Source: Streptomyces sp. NBC_00525 (GTDB taxonomy: Bacteria > Actinomycetota > Actinomycetes > Streptomycetales > Streptomycetaceae). Taken from it: a stretch of 64,000 bases of DNA. Location: the NCBI RefSeq assembly GCF_036346595.1, contig NZ_CP107834.1, forward strand, positions 3,906,001 through 3,970,000, read 5' to 3'. The position numbers and the translations under genes were made by a program. The notes under the pieces were generated by a model that had not been told where the DNA came from, made no database searches, and worked only from the letters and a program-made list of their open reading frames with translations. How positions within the stretch are numbered: position 1 is the first letter of the stretch; every line of letters starts with the position of its first letter. Positions 1 to 10,873 of the stretch are shown here, in pieces.

Positions 1-68
1 GATGGAGTAGGGCACCGGGGGACAGGACCTGGGGCGCGGGGGCGCCGCGCGTGGCCCGAAGGGGTTCG

Positions 69-716
69 CTACTTCGTCGGCTTTCTGCCGGTGATGCCGA
101 GGTGCACCAACAGGGCCAGGTTCGGCTTGAGTTCGGCCTGCTTGACGCCCCAGGCGGTGAACCCCTTCTGGTGCGAGGCGACGCCGGTCAGCATGACGAC
201 CAGCGAACCGGCCAGCGCGGCGGCGCTGACGTCCTTGTCGACCTTGCCCTTCGCCTGGAGTTCCTTCACGGACTCCGTGAGGGAACCGGTGACGGAGTTG
301 AGGATCTTCATGCGGATCTTGTTGAACCGCTTGTTGCCCTCGGCCGCGCCGAGATCGACCACGCGCAGAATCGCGTCGTTCCGCCGCCAGAAGTCGAGGA
401 ATCCCTCGACGAATTGTTCGGCGGTCTGCCAGCCCGACTTGCCGACCCAGGAACGCCCGGCGACAAGTTCCGTCAGCCCGGAGCCCTCCTTCGCCATCTC
501 TTCGGCGATTTCGAGGACAGCGCCCTCGACGTCCGGGAAATACTGGTAGAAGGTAGCCGGTGAAGTCCCCGCCTTACGGGCGACGTCGATGACTTTGACG
601 TCCCGGTACGGCGAGGAGCTGAGCATCTCGCTGAGGCAGTCGAGCAGCTTCTGCCGCGTCGCCTGGCCGCGCCGACCGGCCACGCGGCCGTCGACGGTGC
701 GTACTTGTCCTGTCAT
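69..716 (-). CDS. TetR-family transcriptional regulator
   Basis: This is a 215-residue one-component repressor-type protein. A TetR N-terminal helix-turn-helix lies at about residues 18-66, with the characteristic tail TSPATFYQYFPDVEGAV, and a helical ligand-binding C-terminal domain follows. The ligand cannot be read from the sequence. The ATG at 716 is the first in-frame start and precedes the HTH by the usual ~20 residues. The gene is divergent from the VOC protein at 1053 across a 336-bp region. From memory, a TetR gene near afsK is also found in S. coelicolor; I could not check this. Family assignment is secure; function is unknown. Confidence 0.9.
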   Translation of the reverse strand: MTGQVRTVDGRVAGRRGQATRQKLLDCLSEMLSSSPYRDVKVIDVARKAGTSPATFYQYFPDVEGAVLEIAEEMAKEGSGLTELVAGRSWVGKSGWQTAEQFVEGFLDFWRRNDAILRVVDLGAAEGNKRFNKIRMKILNSVTGSLTESVKELQAKGKVDKDVSAAALAGSLVVMLTGVASHQKGFTAWGVKQAELKPNLALLVHLGITGRKPTK

Positions 717-1052
717 GCCGTCAGCTTACCGACGGGTGAACGGAGCGCGATTTGGCGAGAGCAAATGGGGAATGCGGCCCGCTCGGGGGCCATTTCGCGC
801 CGTGTGCGCGGCGCATTTTCCGCTCGCTCTTCTCTCGCATTCCGCCCCTGTTCCGGCCCCCGTTCCACCACCCCGCGAACGCGGTGTGACGAGTGTTATG
901 AACAGCCTGTGGATAACTTCGGTGGATAACTTTCGAACGCGCGTTTGCCCGGCTGGCGCGCGTTTGTCCGGCCGGGGTGGCGCCCGGAGCGCGCGCCGTG
1001 CGCCGCGCCGTTACGTTGGGTGGAGCGGGGGACGACGGAAGGATTCGGGCCC
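717..1052. other. Divergent intergenic region with two DnaA-box-like 9-mers
   Basis: This 336-bp gap separates the divergent TetR and VOC genes and shows no convincing gene. It holds two same-direction 9-mers thirteen bases apart: TGTGGATAA at 908-916, which is a perfect TTATCCACA DnaA box on the minus strand, and GGTGGATAA at 921-929, one mismatch away. Promoters for both flanking genes presumably lie here, but none could be assigned. Confidence 0.4.
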
Positions 1053-1853
1053 ATGGCCGCGTTCGCACACTCCGCACCGTGCTGGGTGGATGCGCAGCTC
1101 CCCGACCTGGAGGCGGGCAAGCGCTTCTACGGCGAGCTGTTCGGCTGGACCTTCCGGCCCGCCGAGGGCCGGCGCGCCGACGCCCTCAGCGACGGAAGGC
1201 TCGTCGCCGCGCTGGCCGCCAAGAAGGACGGCCGGATGCCCACCGCCTGGGGCGTCTACTTCGCCACCGACGACATCGAGGCGTCGGTCGCCCGTATCCG
1301 CGCGGCCGGCGGCCAGGTGATCACCGAACCCGTCCCGGCCGGCCGCCACGGGGTCCTCGCCCAGGCGGCCGATCCGGGCGGCGCGGTCTTCGGCCTCTGG
1401 CAGGCCGGGGAGCGCGCGGGCTTCCAGAAGCGGAACGAACCCGGCTCCTTCTGCTGGACCGAGGTCCACACCCGGAACAAGGACCGCGTCGACCCCTTCT
1501 ACGAGGAGGTCTTCGGCTTCCGGGGCGCCGACGTGGACGACTCGCCCCTGGACGTCCCCGACACCGACGAGCACCGCGTGGACTTCCGTACCTGGTCCCC
1601 GCCCGGCACCGAACCCGGACCCGAGACGGCGGTCGGCGGGCGCAGCGTCATCACGGACGCGTTCCCGGCCGAGCTGCCCAGCCACTTCCTGAGCTACTTC
1701 AACGTCACGGACTGCGACGAGACCGCCCGCACCGTCCAGCGCCTGGGCGGCCGGGTCACCGAACCGCCGCTCGACATCCCGTACGGGCGGATGGCCGTCC
1801 TCCAGGACGACCAGGGTGCCGAATTCGCCGTACTTCAGGAACCTGTGTCCTGA
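1053..1853 (+). CDS. VOC-superfamily (glyoxalase/bleomycin-resistance-like) protein, two modules
   Basis: The 266-residue protein contains two tandem vicinal-oxygen-chelate βαβββ modules, at about residues 5-130 and 140-264. Each opens with an aromatic-rich segment of the type CWVDAQLPDLEAGKRFYGELFGW and closes with an AVFGLWQ / AEFAVLQ strand. Streptomyces proteins of this type are usually annotated as glyoxalase-like or hydroxylase-like proteins without a proven substrate. The ATG at 1053 was chosen because the first module begins directly after it, although the frame is open further upstream. It ends 174 bp before afsK, same strand. Confidence 0.85.
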   Translation: MAAFAHSAPCWVDAQLPDLEAGKRFYGELFGWTFRPAEGRRADALSDGRLVAALAAKKDGRMPTAWGVYFATDDIEASVARIRAAGGQVITEPVPAGRHGVLAQAADPGGAVFGLWQAGERAGFQKRNEPGSFCWTEVHTRNKDRVDPFYEEVFGFRGADVDDSPLDVPDTDEHRVDFRTWSPPGTEPGPETAVGGRSVITDAFPAELPSHFLSYFNVTDCDETARTVQRLGGRVTEPPLDIPYGRMAVLQDDQGAEFAVLQEPVS

Positions 1854-2027
1854 TACGGGGAGAGTGGTACGGGACACCCCGATCCGCCCCCGAGTTCGCA
1901 ACCGGGGGCCCGGCCAGGAACAATCGGGGTGCGCACCGCCGGGGGGCGCTCGGTGATGAGACGCTGCACGCGGCGGGATTTTCGCGGACCTCCGTGCCCG
2001 GAGGCCCGTACGGGGAGGTGGCAAGTA

Positions 2028-4442
<2,415 letters not shown>

Positions 4443-4465
4443 CCCGTACTCGCGGGCCGCGCGCC

Positions 4466-5077
4466 TCACGCGCCGGGCGGCCCGGCCCCGTCGTCGTCGG
4501 GCCGGCGCGGGGCGCCCGGCCGAGGACCGGTGTACGTGTCGTCGCCCTCCGGCTCCGGCCACGGGCTCGTCTGCACCGAGGGGCCCGGCTCCCGCGTGGG
4601 CGGCCAGGTGTCCGGCGTGCCCGATCCCGGTGCGTCGTAGGTCCGCCGCCGGCGGCCGGGGCGCCCCGCCATCACCACCGACCCCGCCAGGAGCAGCACG
4701 CCGCCACATCCGGCGAGCGCGACGCCCGGCCCGAGCCCGGAACCGTCGCCCGCGACGACCAGGCTGTCGGTGGTCTGGAAGACGCGGACCATCCACAGCA
4801 CGGTGAACCCCAGCACCACGACCCCCGCCAGGGCGACGAGCGAGCGCGAGCGCAGGACCACCCCGGCCACGGCCACCACCGCCGCGCACAGCAACGGCAG
4901 CCACAGCGACCCGACGAGCCCGCCGGGGGGCGTACCCGTCACACCCGTCCCGGTGAAGAGGTCGCCCAGCCGGTAGTGCCGCCCGAGGCGGCCGTCGTAC
5001 CAGTCACGGAAGGGGCTCAGCACGGCGGCCGCCGCTCCGGCGAGAGCGAGGACCGCACCGAGGACGTTGCGGATCAT
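4466..5077 (-). CDS. Small integral membrane protein with charged C-terminal tail
   Basis: The 203-residue protein has an N-terminal hydrophobic helix (about 4-20), a loop with aromatic and glycine residues, and three more hydrophobic helices (about 57-75, 78-95, 110-130). A basic RPGRRRR stretch and a Pro/Asp/Glu-rich tail follow and are probably cytoplasmic. No family was recognised. The ATG at 5077 opens straight into the first helix; the frame extends upstream without a plausible signal. It converges with afsK across 23 bp. Its position inside the afsK-afsR neighbourhood is the only hint of function. Confidence 0.7.
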   Translation of the reverse strand: MIRNVLGAVLALAGAAAAVLSPFRDWYDGRLGRHYRLGDLFTGTGVTGTPPGGLVGSLWLPLLCAAVVAVAGVVLRSRSLVALAGVVVLGFTVLWMVRVFQTTDSLVVAGDGSGLGPGVALAGCGGVLLLAGSVVMAGRPGRRRRTYDAPGSGTPDTWPPTREPGPSVQTSPWPEPEGDDTYTGPRPGAPRRPDDDGAGPPGA

Positions 5078-5294
5078 TTCCGTACCTCCGGGACCTCCGG
5101 GTGCGTATCGGCGCTCTCGCTCCGACGCTACGCCGCGCGTGTGACGGCCGCCACCAGACGGAGACGAGACCGTGACAGGGCCATGACCGGGCTGCCGGAG
5201 CCGCGCGCCATGCTGTGCGTTACGGTGCCGTGTCGCCCGGCCGCAGGGCCGGCTTCGCACCGAAACGGCAGAGAAGCGGACAAACGGGGGTTCG

Positions 5295-5816
5295 ATGAGA
5301 CGGCAGCACGTGAAGCTGACGGTGGTCCTGGTCGCGGTGGTACTCGCGCTGACCGGCTTCTCCAGCGGCAGCCACGGAGGAAAGGGCAAGAGCAAGAGCA
5401 GGTCGAGCCACAGCGGGGGCGGCGGCGGATGCTCCAACTCCAAGAAGAGCAACGGCACGTACCACGACACGGACTCGGACACCGACTACGGCTCCTCGGG
5501 CTCCACGTACGCCGACCCCACGCCCACCGCGACGGACGCGCCGAAGGTGTACGTGTTCCGCTGCGCGCAGCCGGCGAAGGGCAAGCGCAAGGCGTACACG
5601 GCCTCCACGGTCCGGCTGACGGCGGTGACCGCCGGGACGCACACCTACGAGGTCGACGTGTCCTTCCTGGACGCCATGGGCAACCTGGTCGACACGGGTG
5701 AGGCGACGGTGGAGGCGGACGGCGGCGAGACGAAGACGGTATCGGTACGCATGGACAGCCCGCGCACGGTGGCCCGCGTGAAGAAGTGCAAGGTCACGGC
5801 GGAACTCAGCTACTGA
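5295..5816 (+). CDS. Secreted protein with Ser/Gly-rich linker and β-rich domain
   Basis: The 173-residue protein starts with a Sec signal peptide: MRRQHVK, a hydrophobic core to about residue 24, then small residues. There is no lipobox cysteine directly after the core. A low-complexity Ser/Gly/Lys/Asp segment (about 25-85) leads to a predicted β-rich domain (about 88-173). That domain contains the cysteines FRCAQ and KKCKV, which could form a disulfide. No family was recognised. It converges with afsS, and a shared hairpin terminator lies at 5829-5869. Confidence 0.65.
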   Translation: MRRQHVKLTVVLVAVVLALTGFSSGSHGGKGKSKSRSSHSGGGGGCSNSKKSNGTYHDTDSDTDYGSSGSTYADPTPTATDAPKVYVFRCAQPAKGKRKAYTASTVRLTAVTAGTHTYEVDVSFLDAMGNLVDTGEATVEADGGETKTVSVRMDSPRTVARVKKCKVTAELSY

Positions 5817-5828
5817 CCCGGAACACAC

Positions 5829-5869
5829 AACGGCCGCGACGGCTCCCCCTCCGCGCCGCCGCGGCCGTT
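5829..5869. terminator. Bidirectional hairpin between the secreted protein gene and afsS
   Basis: The perfect 10-bp arms AACGGCCGCG (5829-5838) and CGCGGCCGTT (5860-5869) enclose a 21-nt loop between two convergent stop codons. No long T tract follows, which is normal for Streptomyces terminators. Confidence 0.7.
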
Positions 5870-5886
5870 CCCCCGTACAGGTTGGA

Positions 5887-6060
5887 CTAGTTGGGCTTCG
5901 GCAACGAGGCGTGTGCGTCCAGCGCGGCTATCTCCTCGCCCGAGGCGTGGGCGTCGGTCGGCTTGAGGGGCTCGCTGGAGGCGTGCGCGTCCTGCGTCGT
6001 CAGCTCCTCGCCGGAGGCGTGGGCGTCGGTCGGCTTGAGAATGCCGTTGTTGTCGGCCAT
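5887..6060 (-). CDS. afsS: AfsS, repeat-containing 'sigma-like' secondary-metabolism activator peptide
   Basis: The 57-residue acidic peptide is built from repeats: DAHAS occurs four times, in units such as KPTDAHASGEE and TTQDAHASSE. This is the hallmark of AfsS, a roughly 63-residue protein of S. coelicolor that lies directly downstream of afsR, is transcribed under AfsR control and stimulates antibiotic production. The ATG at 6060 has AGGAG nine bases upstream; an in-frame TTG at 6069 would sit too close to that site. afsR ends 207 bp upstream on the same strand. The biochemical role of AfsS is not established, and no catalytic residues are visible. It is somewhat shorter than the S. coelicolor protein. 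Confidence 0.9.
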   Translation of the reverse strand: MADNNGILKPTDAHASGEELTTQDAHASSEPLKPTDAHASGEEIAALDAHASLPKPN

Positions 6061-6107
6061 AGAGGTCAACTCCTGAAAGCTGAAGCGTGGATGCAGTGGA
6101 TGGTCCG

Positions 6108-6143
6108 CCCGTCCGGCGGTTCCCCCGTGGATCGCCGGACGGG
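6108..6143 (-). promoter_or_regulatory. Hairpin in the afsR-afsS interval
   Basis: Perfect 11-bp arms at 6108-6118 and 6133-6143 enclose a 14-nt loop, about 48 bases upstream of the afsS start. It could terminate afsR read-through, or act as an attenuator or stabilising structure in the afsS leader. The sequence alone does not decide. Confidence 0.5.
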
Positions 6144-6237
6144 CACACCGGGGCCGTCCACCCTAATGGTGAGGCCACCCGCCGATCCGCCTGCCCCCCG
6201 ACGCGACGGATCGATGAGGAGAGAGTGGCCCGGCGCG

Positions 6238-6255
6238 ATAAACGAATGATGAACG
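6238..6255 (-). promoter_or_regulatory. Candidate AfsR (SARP) binding direct repeat upstream of afsS
   Basis: On the minus strand the heptamers CGTTCAT (6249-6255) and CGTTTAT (6238-6244) are spaced by exactly 11 bp. This helical-turn spacing is typical of SARP-family operators. The repeat lies 12 bases after the afsR stop and points at afsS, whose promoter AfsR is known to activate in S. coelicolor. No convincing -10 could be placed. Confidence 0.5.
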
Positions 6256-6267
6256 AGTCGCGAGGGA

Positions 6268-9234
6268 TCAGAACACCGCTGTCGACTCCAGCAGGACACG
6301 CACATCGTCGGCCTCGGTCGAGCCGAGTTCTTCGAAGACCGTCAGCGCCTCACGCCAGCACGCCTGCGCGCGATCGGTCTGACCGAGCGGCATCAGGCTG
6401 AGACCCAGCACGGTGAGGATGTTGGCGCGCCGCCACTCCCCGCCGATGCCGTGCAGTACGGCGAGCGCCTGTTCGGCCAGTGCGGCGGCCTGCGCGTGCT
6501 GATCGTCGGCCAGGTCCACCTCCGACAGCCGGAACAAGGTCATGCCCTGCCAGAAGCGCTGCCGGCTGTCGCGGAACACGGTCAGCGCCTCGGTGAGCAC
6601 GTGGCGTGCCTCGGAGGTCTGTCCCGCCCCGGTGAACGCCAGGCCGAGCGCGTACTTCCCGTTGGCCAGCCGGAGAGCCTGCTCCCTGCCGTCCGACTCG
6701 TAGAGGGCGATGCCCTGCTGGGCCAGGCTCACCGCGCTCGTCTTGCGGTCCGTGGCCAGGTGCACCCTGGACATGTTGCACAGCGCGGACGCCTCGCCCG
6801 ACTTGTTGCCGTCCGCCCGGAAGGCGTCCAGAGCCTGGGTGAAGTGTGCCTCCGCGTCGGTGTGCCGGTTCTCGTACAGGGCGATGATGCCGAGCTGGTT
6901 CGGCGCCTGGCTCGACGAGACCGGGTCGTCGGCGGCCAGGCCCAGTTCCAGGGCCCGCCGGGCATCGCTCTTGGCATCGGCGAAACGGCCCGAGATGCTG
7001 TGCACATGCGTCAGCATCGTGCGCGCCCGGGCCTCGGCTCTGACGGCACCGGCCGCCCGTGCCGCTTCCGACACCGCTGTCGCGGCCTGAGTGAACTGAC
7101 GAGAGTGCGCGCCCGATTCGCCCAGATCGACGGCGGCCATCAGAAGATCGGCGGCCTTGCCGACCGTATCCTTCGCCGCGGACTGCTGGGCACATGCGAG
7201 AACCCCGTTGGATTCGCTGAAGAGCCAGTCCAGCGCTTCCGTGGGGGTCGTGAACGCGAGGCCGGGGCGACGGGTGGGTTCGAAGTGGTCGAGGACCCGC
7301 TCCCCGGGGCGTTCCAGGGCGTAGACGCCTGCTGCTGTGGCCAGGTAGAAGTCCAGGAGGCGCGACAGCGCCTCCTCGCGTTCGTTCGGGCGCTGTTCGT
7401 CGCGTTCCGCGCAGGAGCGGGCGTAGAGGCGGACCAGGTCGTGGTAGCGGTAGCGGCCCGGAGCGGCGGACTCGACCAGGGACGTGTCGACCAGCGCCTC
7501 CAGCAGGTCCTCCGCCGTGTGCGGGTCCAGGTCCAGGAGGGCGGCCGCGGCGGCCAGCGAGATGTCCGGGCCGTCCGCGAGGCCGAGCAGCCGGAAGGCG
7601 CGGGCCTGGGCCGGTTCCAGCTGGCCGTAGCCCAGTTCGAAGGTGGCCTTCACCGCGAGGTCGCCGGCCTGGAGCTCGTCCAGCCGGCGCCGCTCGTCCG
7701 CCAGCTTGGCGGCCAGCACGGAGACCGTCCAGGTGCGGCGGGAGGCCAGCCGGGAGGCGGCGATCCGGATGGCCAGCGGCAGGAACCCGCACGCGGCGAC
7801 GACGTCGAGCGCCGCCTCCCGCTCCGAGTTGATCCGCTCCTCGCCGACGATCCGGGTGAACAGCTGAAGCGCCTCGTCCGGCGACATCACGTCCAGGTCC
7901 ACCAGATGGGCACCCGCCAGGTCCACCATCCGCACCCGGCTGGTGACCAGCGCCGCGCAGCCCGCCGTACCGGGGAGCAACGGGCGTATCTGGGCCGCGT
8001 CATGGGCGTTGTCCAGCAGGACCAGCACCCGGCGCCCGTCGAGCGTGGACCGGTAGAGCGCGGCGCGCTCGGCCGGGGTGTCCGGGATCGCCGAGTCCGG
8101 GGTGCCGAGCGCCCGCAGGAACGAGCCGAGGACCGTCTCCGGTTCGGCGGCCCGCGCCCCGGCGCCCTGGAGGTCGACGTACAGCTGCCCGTCCGGGAAG
8201 TGCTTGCGGGCCTGGTGGGCGACGTGGACGGCGAGGGTCGTCTTGCCGACGCCGCCGATGCCGGCCAGCGCGGAGACCGCCATCACGGACCCCTCCGCCG
8301 TGGCCAGCCGGTCGCCCAGCTCGCGGACGAACGCGGCCCGGCCGGTGAAGTCCGGGACGGTCGCGGGCAGCTGGGCCGGGCGGACCGGGGCCGCCGCCGG
8401 GGCCGGGTTGTCGGCCGGGCGGGCCAGCTCCTCGTCGGCGCGCAGGATGCGCTGCTGGAGCTGGGCCAGCTCCTGGCGCGGGTCCACGCCCAGTTCCTCG
8501 GCGAGCAGCCGCCGGGTGTCCGCGTACACGGCGAGCGCCTCCGCCTGCCGGCCGCTGCGGTACAGGGCGACCATCAGCAGCTCCCGCAGCCGTTCGCGCA
8601 GCGGGTGCGCCGCGGTGAGCGCGGTCAGTTCGGAGACGGACTCGGCGTGGCAGCCGGCCTCCAGGTCGAGGTCGAGCCGGGTCTCGGTGAGCTGGAGCCG
8701 CCACTCCTCCAGCCGCGTGCGCTGGTACTCCGCGTAGGGGCCGGGCACGGAGGCCAGCGCCTCGCCGTCCCACAGCCCGAGCGCCTTGTTCAGCAGGGCC
8801 CGCGCCGCGTCCCGGTCACCGGACGCCCGCGCCTTCTCCGCCCCGGCGGCCAGCTCCTGAGCGACGGTCAGGTCCAGCGCGTCCGGCGCATTGCGCATCG
8901 CGTAGCCGCCGGAGTCGCTGACGAGGGTGTCGGGCCCGAGGACCTTGCGCAGCCGCGAGGCGTAGGTGCGTACGGCGGCCAGCGCCTGCGAGGGCGGCTC
9001 GTCGCCCCAGATGCCGTCGATCAGCTCACCGGCCGTCGCGGTGTGGCCGCCGCGCAGCAGCAGCGCCGTCAGCAGCGCGCGCTGCTGCGGCGATCCGGAT
9101 GCCAGCGGCTCACCGCCGCGCCGCACCCGTACGGGACCGAGTACGGAGAAGTGCAGCACGCCCTCGTCCTCCGGGCGCCGCTCCGGGGTTCGCTGCTGCG
9201 GAACGCGTACCCGTGGCCCGTCGTCATGGCCCAT
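6268..9234 (-). CDS. afsR: AfsR, SARP-family regulator with NB-ARC ATPase and TPR domains
   Basis: At 988 residues it is close to S. coelicolor AfsR (993). An OmpR-type winged helix (about 25-110) and bacterial transcriptional activator domain (about 118-265) form the SARP part. An NB-ARC P-loop domain has GIGGVGKTT near residues 325-333 and LVLLDNAHD as Walker B. About 330 C-terminal residues carry TPR-like helices. AfsR is phosphorylated by AfsK on Ser/Thr and activates afsS. The ATG at 9234 has AGGAGG six bases upstream, so the in-frame start at 9258 was rejected. The order afsR-afsS and proximity to afsK support orthology. Confidence 0.93.
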   Translation of the reverse strand: MGHDDGPRVRVPQQRTPERRPEDEGVLHFSVLGPVRVRRGGEPLASGSPQQRALLTALLLRGGHTATAGELIDGIWGDEPPSQALAAVRTYASRLRKVLGPDTLVSDSGGYAMRNAPDALDLTVAQELAAGAEKARASGDRDAARALLNKALGLWDGEALASVPGPYAEYQRTRLEEWRLQLTETRLDLDLEAGCHAESVSELTALTAAHPLRERLRELLMVALYRSGRQAEALAVYADTRRLLAEELGVDPRQELAQLQQRILRADEELARPADNPAPAAAPVRPAQLPATVPDFTGRAAFVRELGDRLATAEGSVMAVSALAGIGGVGKTTLAVHVAHQARKHFPDGQLYVDLQGAGARAAEPETVLGSFLRALGTPDSAIPDTPAERAALYRSTLDGRRVLVLLDNAHDAAQIRPLLPGTAGCAALVTSRVRMVDLAGAHLVDLDVMSPDEALQLFTRIVGEERINSEREAALDVVAACGFLPLAIRIAASRLASRRTWTVSVLAAKLADERRRLDELQAGDLAVKATFELGYGQLEPAQARAFRLLGLADGPDISLAAAAALLDLDPHTAEDLLEALVDTSLVESAAPGRYRYHDLVRLYARSCAERDEQRPNEREEALSRLLDFYLATAAGVYALERPGERVLDHFEPTRRPGLAFTTPTEALDWLFSESNGVLACAQQSAAKDTVGKAADLLMAAVDLGESGAHSRQFTQAATAVSEAARAAGAVRAEARARTMLTHVHSISGRFADAKSDARRALELGLAADDPVSSSQAPNQLGIIALYENRHTDAEAHFTQALDAFRADGNKSGEASALCNMSRVHLATDRKTSAVSLAQQGIALYESDGREQALRLANGKYALGLAFTGAGQTSEARHVLTEALTVFRDSRQRFWQGMTLFRLSEVDLADDQHAQAAALAEQALAVLHGIGGEWRRANILTVLGLSLMPLGQTDRAQACWREALTVFEELGSTEADDVRVLLESTAVF

Positions 9235-9441
9235 TGCTGCCTCCTGTCCCCTGCGCACGGCACGGCACGGGGCGGTGTGTCCGGATCGGTCACAGGCCGT
9301 CCGGATTGCTCCATACCGTTGATATCGCCGTCAACAGTCTGCCTTGTGAAGGGTCGGCCCGTCAGCAACGGGCGGGCCTCTGCACAAGCCCTCGACAACG
9401 ATTGTGGAACGGGGCAGTTGGGGCGAGCGGGGCGTACGGGA

Positions 9442-9472
9442 GGGGCGTCCGCCGACGCGCGGCGGACGCCCC
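9442..9472 (-). terminator. Hairpin terminator of the MerR gene
   Basis: Perfect 13-bp arms at 9442-9454 and 9460-9472 with a 5-nt loop lie immediately downstream of the MerR-family gene stop (minus strand). Confidence 0.75.
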
Positions 9473-9477
9473 CGCTC

Positions 9478-10311
9478 TCAGACCGCCGAGCGGACCACCG
9501 GCTCCTGGAGCTCGGTCACCCAGGCGTCCAGGTCCTCCGGGCACTCCAGACTGATCTCGCGGGCGTACCCGGCGGACCGGTAGCCGTTGGCGTCGATCCA
9601 GCGGGCCAGGGTCTGGGTCGTCGGCAGCACGGCGTCCATGGAGCCGCGGTGCACGATCGTCGCCGCCTCGAACGCGGGCAGCTCCACCACCGTGACCCCG
9701 GTGTCGCCGACCGGCCCCACCGGGGCGGAGACCGTCACCCCGGCGTGCACGACGACCCCGCCGCCGCCGTCCGCCGCGTCCTCGTAGTGGGCGATGCCGG
9801 GGCCGGAGGGGCAGAGCCCGGCCTCCCCGAGGAGCGGGAAGAGCCGGTCGTACAGCGGGCCGATGACCGGCCCGATGTCCTGCGGCTCGTAGCTCCCGGC
9901 CACCCCGGTCAGCTCCGCGACCCGTACCGCCGGAACCTTCTTGATCACGACGTCGTCCGTGGACATGTGTCCCTCGCTCTCGATCGACCGGAGCCTCGCC
10001 TCGACCTGGGCCAGCCGGGCGGCCGCCGCGGCCATCGCCGCCTCCAGCTCCGTACGGCGCAGCCGCAGCATCCCGCGCAGCTCCTCCGGACCGATCTCGT
10101 CGTCCAGGACCGACCGCACCTGCTGGAGCGTGAAGCCGAGGTCCTTGAGCGCGATGATCCGGTTGAGCCGGGCGAGCTGGGCGGCGCCGTAGTAGCGGTA
10201 GCCGGTCGAGGGGTCGGTACGGTCCGGGCGCAGCAGCCCGATCTCGTCGTAATGACGCAGCATGCGGGCCGAAACGCGCCCGTACCGGGCGAAGTCTCCG
10301 ATGGTGAACAT
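9478..10311 (-). CDS. MerR-family regulator with GyrI-like effector domain
   Basis: The 277-residue protein has a MerR winged helix at residues 1-70, with FTIGDFARYGRVSARMLRHY and DPSTGYRYY, followed by a coiled coil (about 75-120). The C-terminal region (about 125-275) resembles the GyrI-like effector-binding domain of BltR/TipA-like drug sensors, so a small-molecule inducer is likely. The ATG at 10311 has GGAGG about six bases upstream; the start at 10323 lacks one. No partner gene is adjacent, so the target regulon is unknown. Confidence 0.88.
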   Translation of the reverse strand: MFTIGDFARYGRVSARMLRHYDEIGLLRPDRTDPSTGYRYYGAAQLARLNRIIALKDLGFTLQQVRSVLDDEIGPEELRGMLRLRRTELEAAMAAAAARLAQVEARLRSIESEGHMSTDDVVIKKVPAVRVAELTGVAGSYEPQDIGPVIGPLYDRLFPLLGEAGLCPSGPGIAHYEDAADGGGGVVVHAGVTVSAPVGPVGDTGVTVVELPAFEAATIVHRGSMDAVLPTTQTLARWIDANGYRSAGYAREISLECPEDLDAWVTELQEPVVRSAV

Positions 10312-10381
10312 GACGTCCTCCACTGCACGGGTTCACACGGTGTGAAGGTCAAGGGGCGGCCGGGACGGGACCGGGCAAGGC

Positions 10382-10422
10382 AGGAGCCCCGCCCTCCGCC
10401 GGTGCGGGGGAGCGGGGCTCCT
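10382..10422 (-). terminator. Hairpin terminator of the cold-shock gene
   Basis: The 11-bp perfect arms AGGAGCCCCGC (10382-10392) and GCGGGGCTCCT (10412-10422), with further pairing in the interior, lie 43 bases downstream of the csp stop. Confidence 0.75.
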
Positions 10423-10465
10423 TGGGTACTGCTCTCACGGCCGCGATCGGCCGACCCTGGGCAAC

Positions 10466-10669
10466 TCAGGCCGGGGTGACGTTCTCCGCCTGGGGACCCT
10501 TGGGACCCTGGGTGACGTCGAAGTTCACGACCTGGTTCTCCTCGAGGGAGCGGAACCCGGACGCGTTGATCGCGGAGTAGTGGACGAAGACATCCGGGCC
10601 GCCGCCGTCCTGGGCGATGAAGCCGAAGCCCTTTTCAGCGTTGAACCACTTGACGGTTCCGGTAGCCAT
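10466..10669 (-). CDS. Cold-shock domain protein (CspA/ScoF type)
   Basis: The 67-residue single cold-shock (OB-fold) protein has both nucleic-acid-binding motifs, KGFGFI (RNP1) and VFVHYS (RNP2), and the usual [10 protein letters not shown] start. Such proteins bind single-stranded RNA or DNA and melt RNA structure. AGGAGG sits just before ATG 10669. The gene has a leader region of at least ~85 bases and its own terminator. It is a core gene; regulation is probably at the leader-RNA level, as in other csp genes. Confidence 0.95.
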   Translation of the reverse strand: MATGTVKWFNAEKGFGFIAQDGGGPDVFVHYSAINASGFRSLEENQVVNFDVTQGPKGPQAENVTPA

Positions 10670-10762
10670 AAGCCCTCCTTGGGCCAAAGGGTTGCCCTGC
10701 TCCAGAACCTGCAATGAAGTCTGAAAACTACAAAAGCCTGCGGGGTCACATGCTCCGCAGGC

Positions 10763-10791
10763 TCTGTACTGCAAGGGAAACCAAACTGCAA
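10763..10791 (-). promoter_or_regulatory. Candidate promoter of the cold-shock gene
   Basis: On the minus strand TTGCAG (10786-10791) and TACAGA (10763-10768) are separated by 17 bp. That would place transcription start near 10756 and give a leader of about 85 nt before the csp ATG. Confidence 0.4.
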
Positions 10792-10873
10792 CTTGATGTC
10801 GAGCCTAGCACGCAGCGTGTGCGGAAGGGTAGAGGGAAAGATCACCTCACCCGGATGTTTGATAGCCGCGCGC

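Noticed and set aside
5887..6060. AfsS as a RiPP precursor peptide
   Set aside because: The repetitive short peptide could suggest a precursor, but there is no maturation enzyme nearby, and position after afsR with DAHAS repeats identifies AfsS.
9300..9360. afsR promoter with TTGACG -35
   Set aside because: A TTGACG is present on the minus strand, but no -10 at suitable spacing was found.
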